Of a DNA stretch of 55,802 nt, positions 53,521-55,802 are shown piece after piece. The stretch comes from CAIVAT01 sp037137455 (lineage in GTDB: Bacteria; Bacteroidota; Bacteroidia; Bacteroidales; FEN-979). Location: positions 1 to 55,802 of the forward strand of contig JBAXKG010000012.1 of assembly GCA_037137455.1 (NCBI GenBank). The letters are read 5' to 3'. Each line of letters starts with the position of its first letter. Positions within the stretch are counted from its first letter, which is position 1. The notes beneath the pieces are model-generated. The model worked only from the letters and a program-made list of their open reading frames with translations. It did no database searches and had not been told where the DNA came from. A program made the position numbers and the translations under genes.

Positions 53521-54478
53521 GCAAGATAAAATCCTGGTACTGGGCTCATCAGGCATGGTTGGCAGCGCTATTATCCGAAACATTATCCGGCAGGGATATG
53601 AGAATATTACAGGTACCGATTTCCGGAATGCTAATGAAAATCAGAAAGAAATTTGTTATCGCAAGGTCGATCTCCTTGACCCGGTTGCTTGTAATGAATT
53701 GTTTTCGGAAGAAAAACCCGATTATCTCTTTTTTGCCGCCGCTAAAGTAGGAGGAATCGTGGCAAATAGTACCTTCAGGGCACAGTTTCTTTATGAGAAC
53801 CTGGTAATTCAGAACAATGTTATTCACAATGCCTACCTGGCGAAAGTGAAAAAGCTGCTGTTTTTGGGCAGCTCATGCATATATCCCAAAAATGCCCCCC
53901 AGCCCATAAAAGAAGAATATCTGCTCACGGGCATCCTTGAATATACCAATGAACCATACGCCATTGCTAAAATTGCAGGGCTGAAAATGTGCGAAAACTA
54001 CAACATTCAATATGGTACCAATTATATTTCAGTAATGCCCACCAACCTGTACGGGCCAAATGATACTTACGACCTCCAAAACTCTCACGTATTACCTGCG
54101 CTTATCAGGAAATTTCACGAAGCAATGATTACTGGCGCTTCTGATGTGTCCATTTGGGGAACAGGTTTGCCATTAAGGGAATTTATGCATGTCGATGATT
54201 TGGCTGAGGCTGTGGTTTTCCTGATGCAAACATACACCGGAAACAAGTTTATCAACATCGGTTGGGGGAAAGAGATCAGTATAAAAGAACTTGCTTTTCT
54301 GATCAGAGATGTAGTAGGGTATGAAGGTAACCTGGTTTTTGATCATTCCAAACCCGATGGTACCCCGCGTAAGCTTCTTGATGTATCGTTGTTGGGCTCT
54401 CTCGGATTTACCCCAACGATTCACCTACGTGAAGGTATTATAAGCACCTATGCTGATTTTGTTAAGAAGTATGCTTAA
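53513..54478 (+). CDS. fcl: GDP-L-fucose synthase
   Basis: 321 residues, short-chain dehydrogenase family. NADP-binding LGSSGMVGSAI, SSCIYPKNAPQPIKEEYLLTG with the catalytic Ser, and YAIAKIAG (YxxxK). It epimerises and reduces GDP-4-keto-6-deoxymannose to GDP-fucose for glycan synthesis. The upstream partner gmd has decayed here; a functional copy may lie elsewhere. Confidence 0.93.
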   Translation: MNKQDKILVLGSSGMVGSAIIRNIIRQGYENITGTDFRNANENQKEICYRKVDLLDPVACNELFSEEKPDYLFFAAAKVGGIVANSTFRAQFLYENLVIQNNVIHNAYLAKVKKLLFLGSSCIYPKNAPQPIKEEYLLTGILEYTNEPYAIAKIAGLKMCENYNIQYGTNYISVMPTNLYGPNDTYDLQNSHVLPALIRKFHEAMITGASDVSIWGTGLPLREFMHVDDLAEAVVFLMQTYTGNKFINIGWGKEISIKELAFLIRDVVGYEGNLVFDHSKPDGTPRKLLDVSLLGSLGFTPTIHLREGIISTYADFVKKYA

Positions 54479-54521
54479 TGGTTTTAACTGCTCTCATTTT
54501 ACCATATAATAAAAACTGAAA

Positions 54522-55802
54522 ATGAAACATATAGTAGATACTTCCTGGAAAGGAAATATGATGTTCGATGCCAATGTTAGCGGACATCACGTGATTATGG
54601 ACGCAATGCCCGATGTTGGAGGAGAGGATAAGGGATCACGTCCCAAGGTATTGATGCTGGCAGCCCTTGCAGGATGTACCGGGATGGACGTGGATGATGA
54701 GAACCACCTCTTGGCAGGAAGCGCCTCCGGGGGAATGTGGGAAACGTCGGCCCCTGGCCAGGTCTGGCATAAAACCACCAGTCCCGACGCTGAGCAAAGT
54801 GCCACCTGCCTGGCACAGGACAAACGGCCTGGCAAGCATTCCATCTGGTACTACGGTACCGGTGAACTGCTCAGCACCACCGACCGGAACATCAGCACCA
54901 ATGCAAGAACGATTGGAATCGGCAATGGAATTTATAAATCGACGGACAACGGAGCCTCGTGGCTGCCGCTCACAGCTACCCAAGGCGGATCGCCTGATTT
55001 CCTCCGGGAAATTTTCCAGGGAGTATGGCGGATCGTGACCGACCCGGTGCGCATGGACAAAGACATAGTATATGCCGCCTGTTACGGCGCCATCATGCGT
55101 TCGGAGGACGGGGGAATGAACTGGGAGGTGGTACTGGGGGACCTTGTAAATAAATCCTTTGCCACCGACCTCGCCATCACCTCCGACGGAGTCATTTATG
55201 CAGCACTCAGCAGTTTCTGCTTTTCGGTTCAGCCTCCCGGAAAGGCAGGGATCTGGAGATCGGTAAACGGAATTGACTGGGTACAGATCACCCCGGCGGG
55301 CTTCCCGCACGATAACCGGGTAACCCGTCTTGCCCTGGCGCCATCGAATGAAAATGTCATGTATGTTTTTACGGAATCGCAATCTTCTGACATCAACCCT
55401 TTCGGAGGGTATTCCAATTCGGTGAACACTTTCTGGAAAATGACCTGGAACCCTGCAGCAGGTTCCGCTTCATGGGAAAACCGTACCAACGGAATTCCGG
55501 GAGCGGGCAACGGGAACACAAGCAGTTTCCCGTTCTCCTTTGTTGTTTATGGCGGGTACACCTTTACCATGGGCGTCAAACCTGATGATGAAAATGTGGT
55601 CTTCCTTGGCGGGATGAATCTGCACCGGTCGGAAAACGGGTTTGCCGACAGCCTGGCGACCACCTACATCGGCGGGTATCCCTATGACATGGACTCACTG
55701 CACCAGCTTCATCCCGACCAGCATGGAATCACCTTCTTCCCTTCGGATCCGTCGAAGATGTTGATGGCGAATGACGGAGGTATATACCTGACCGACAACT
55801 GC
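54522..55802 (+). CDS. In-frame chimera: OsmC N terminus joined to sialidase-like propeller, 3' incomplete
   Basis: Open to the right edge, at least 427 codons. Residues 1-57 (MKHIVDTSWKGNMMFDANV ... GGEDKGSRPKVLMLAALAGC, then TGMDV) are the first third of an OsmC/Ohr-type protein, which normally continues to about 140 residues with a second catalytic Cys. From residue 58 (DDENHLLAGSASGGMWE) the protein becomes a sialidase/sortilin-like propeller with IYKSTDNGASW and MRSEDGGMNWEVV (BNR/Asp-box repeats). There is no signal peptide, although the propeller is a secreted type. GC content jumps at the joint. Confidence 0.8.
   Translation, partial: MKHIVDTSWKGNMMFDANVSGHHVIMDAMPDVGGEDKGSRPKVLMLAALAGCTGMDVDDENHLLAGSASGGMWETSAPGQVWHKTTSPDAEQSATCLAQDKRPGKHSIWYYGTGELLSTTDRNISTNARTIGIGNGIYKSTDNGASWLPLTATQGGSPDFLREIFQGVWRIVTDPVRMDKDIVYAACYGAIMRSEDGGMNWEVVLGDLVNKSFATDLAITSDGVIYAALSSFCFSVQPPGKAGIWRSVNGIDWVQITPAGFPHDNRVTRLALAPSNENVMYVFTESQSSDINPFGGYSNSVNTFWKMTWNPAAGSASWENRTNGIPGAGNGNTSSFPFSFVVYGGYTFTMGVKPDDENVVFLGGMNLHRSENGFADSLATTYIGGYPYDMDSLHQLHPDQHGITFFPSDPSKMLMANDGGIYLTDNC

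Noticed and set aside
54587..55519. Long minus-strand ORFs at the right end
   Set aside because: They are shadows of the GC-rich propeller reading frame, which shows clear BNR repeats on the plus strand.
1..55802. tRNA, rRNA, insertion sequence or prophage
   Set aside because: No cloverleaf, rRNA-like stretch, transposase or phage structural gene was recognised in the gaps or frames.

Overview
The window comes from a member of the Bacteroidota, most likely an uncultured Bacteroidia lineage. Supporting signs are a SusC/SusD pair, two secreted proteins with C-terminal type IX secretion sorting domains, an RprX/RprY-like two-component system, an IPExxxVDY-family gene beside rnc, and many promoters that fit the Bacteroidota pattern TTTG/TTG - 19 to 21 bases - TAnnTTTG. 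Rubrerythrin suggests an oxygen-sensitive lifestyle. Base composition is moderate until about 54.7 kb, where it rises sharply.

Layout. 1-5.6 kb: the edge of a secreted fibronectin-III protein, an AraC-type regulator with a metal-binding-domain-like N terminus, a cell-elongation pair (rodA, mrdA) with a lipoprotein gene, and a LuxE-like acyl-protein synthetase. 5.7-8.4 kb: rsmI with a response regulator and histidine kinase. 8.4-8.7 kb: a divergent region with a promoter, two hairpins and a terminator-like stem that could make a small RNA or attenuated leader. 8.7-20.8 kb: housekeeping genes (pgi, purN, acpP-fabF-rnc-IPExxxVDY-phasin-like-ubiB-like, pheS, a cyclophilin, tdk, a conserved hypothetical, dusB, a CPBP protease). 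20.9-32.6 kb: sodium:solute symporter, Omp85-type barrel, rubrerythrin, MFS carrier coupled to a T9SS propeller protein, an esterase, an aldo/keto reductase, an M1 peptidase and two small unusual proteins. 32.6-34.1 kb: a DASS-type transporter.

The most interesting part is 34.3-51.8 kb. A long minus-strand operon reads ribokinase, SusC, SusD, three signal-bearing ADP-ribosylglycohydrolase-family proteins, two two-domain esterases whose second domains have lost catalytic residues, a RhaT/GRP-like sugar permease and a lipoprotein. A helical TPR-like protein is transcribed divergently from it. No classical glycoside hydrolase is present. My reading, by inference, is an outer-membrane system that captures an esterified, ribose-bearing compound, frees ribose outside the cytoplasm, imports it and phosphorylates it.

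The right end holds an MbnP-like lipoprotein, a PAP2 phosphatase, a decayed 3' tail of gmd (GDP-mannose dehydratase) abutting an intact fcl (GDP-fucose synthase), and an in-frame joint between the first third of an OsmC-family protein and a GC-rich sialidase-like propeller. That joint is either an assembly chimera or an illegitimate recombination. No tRNA, rRNA, CRISPR array, insertion sequence or prophage was recognised.
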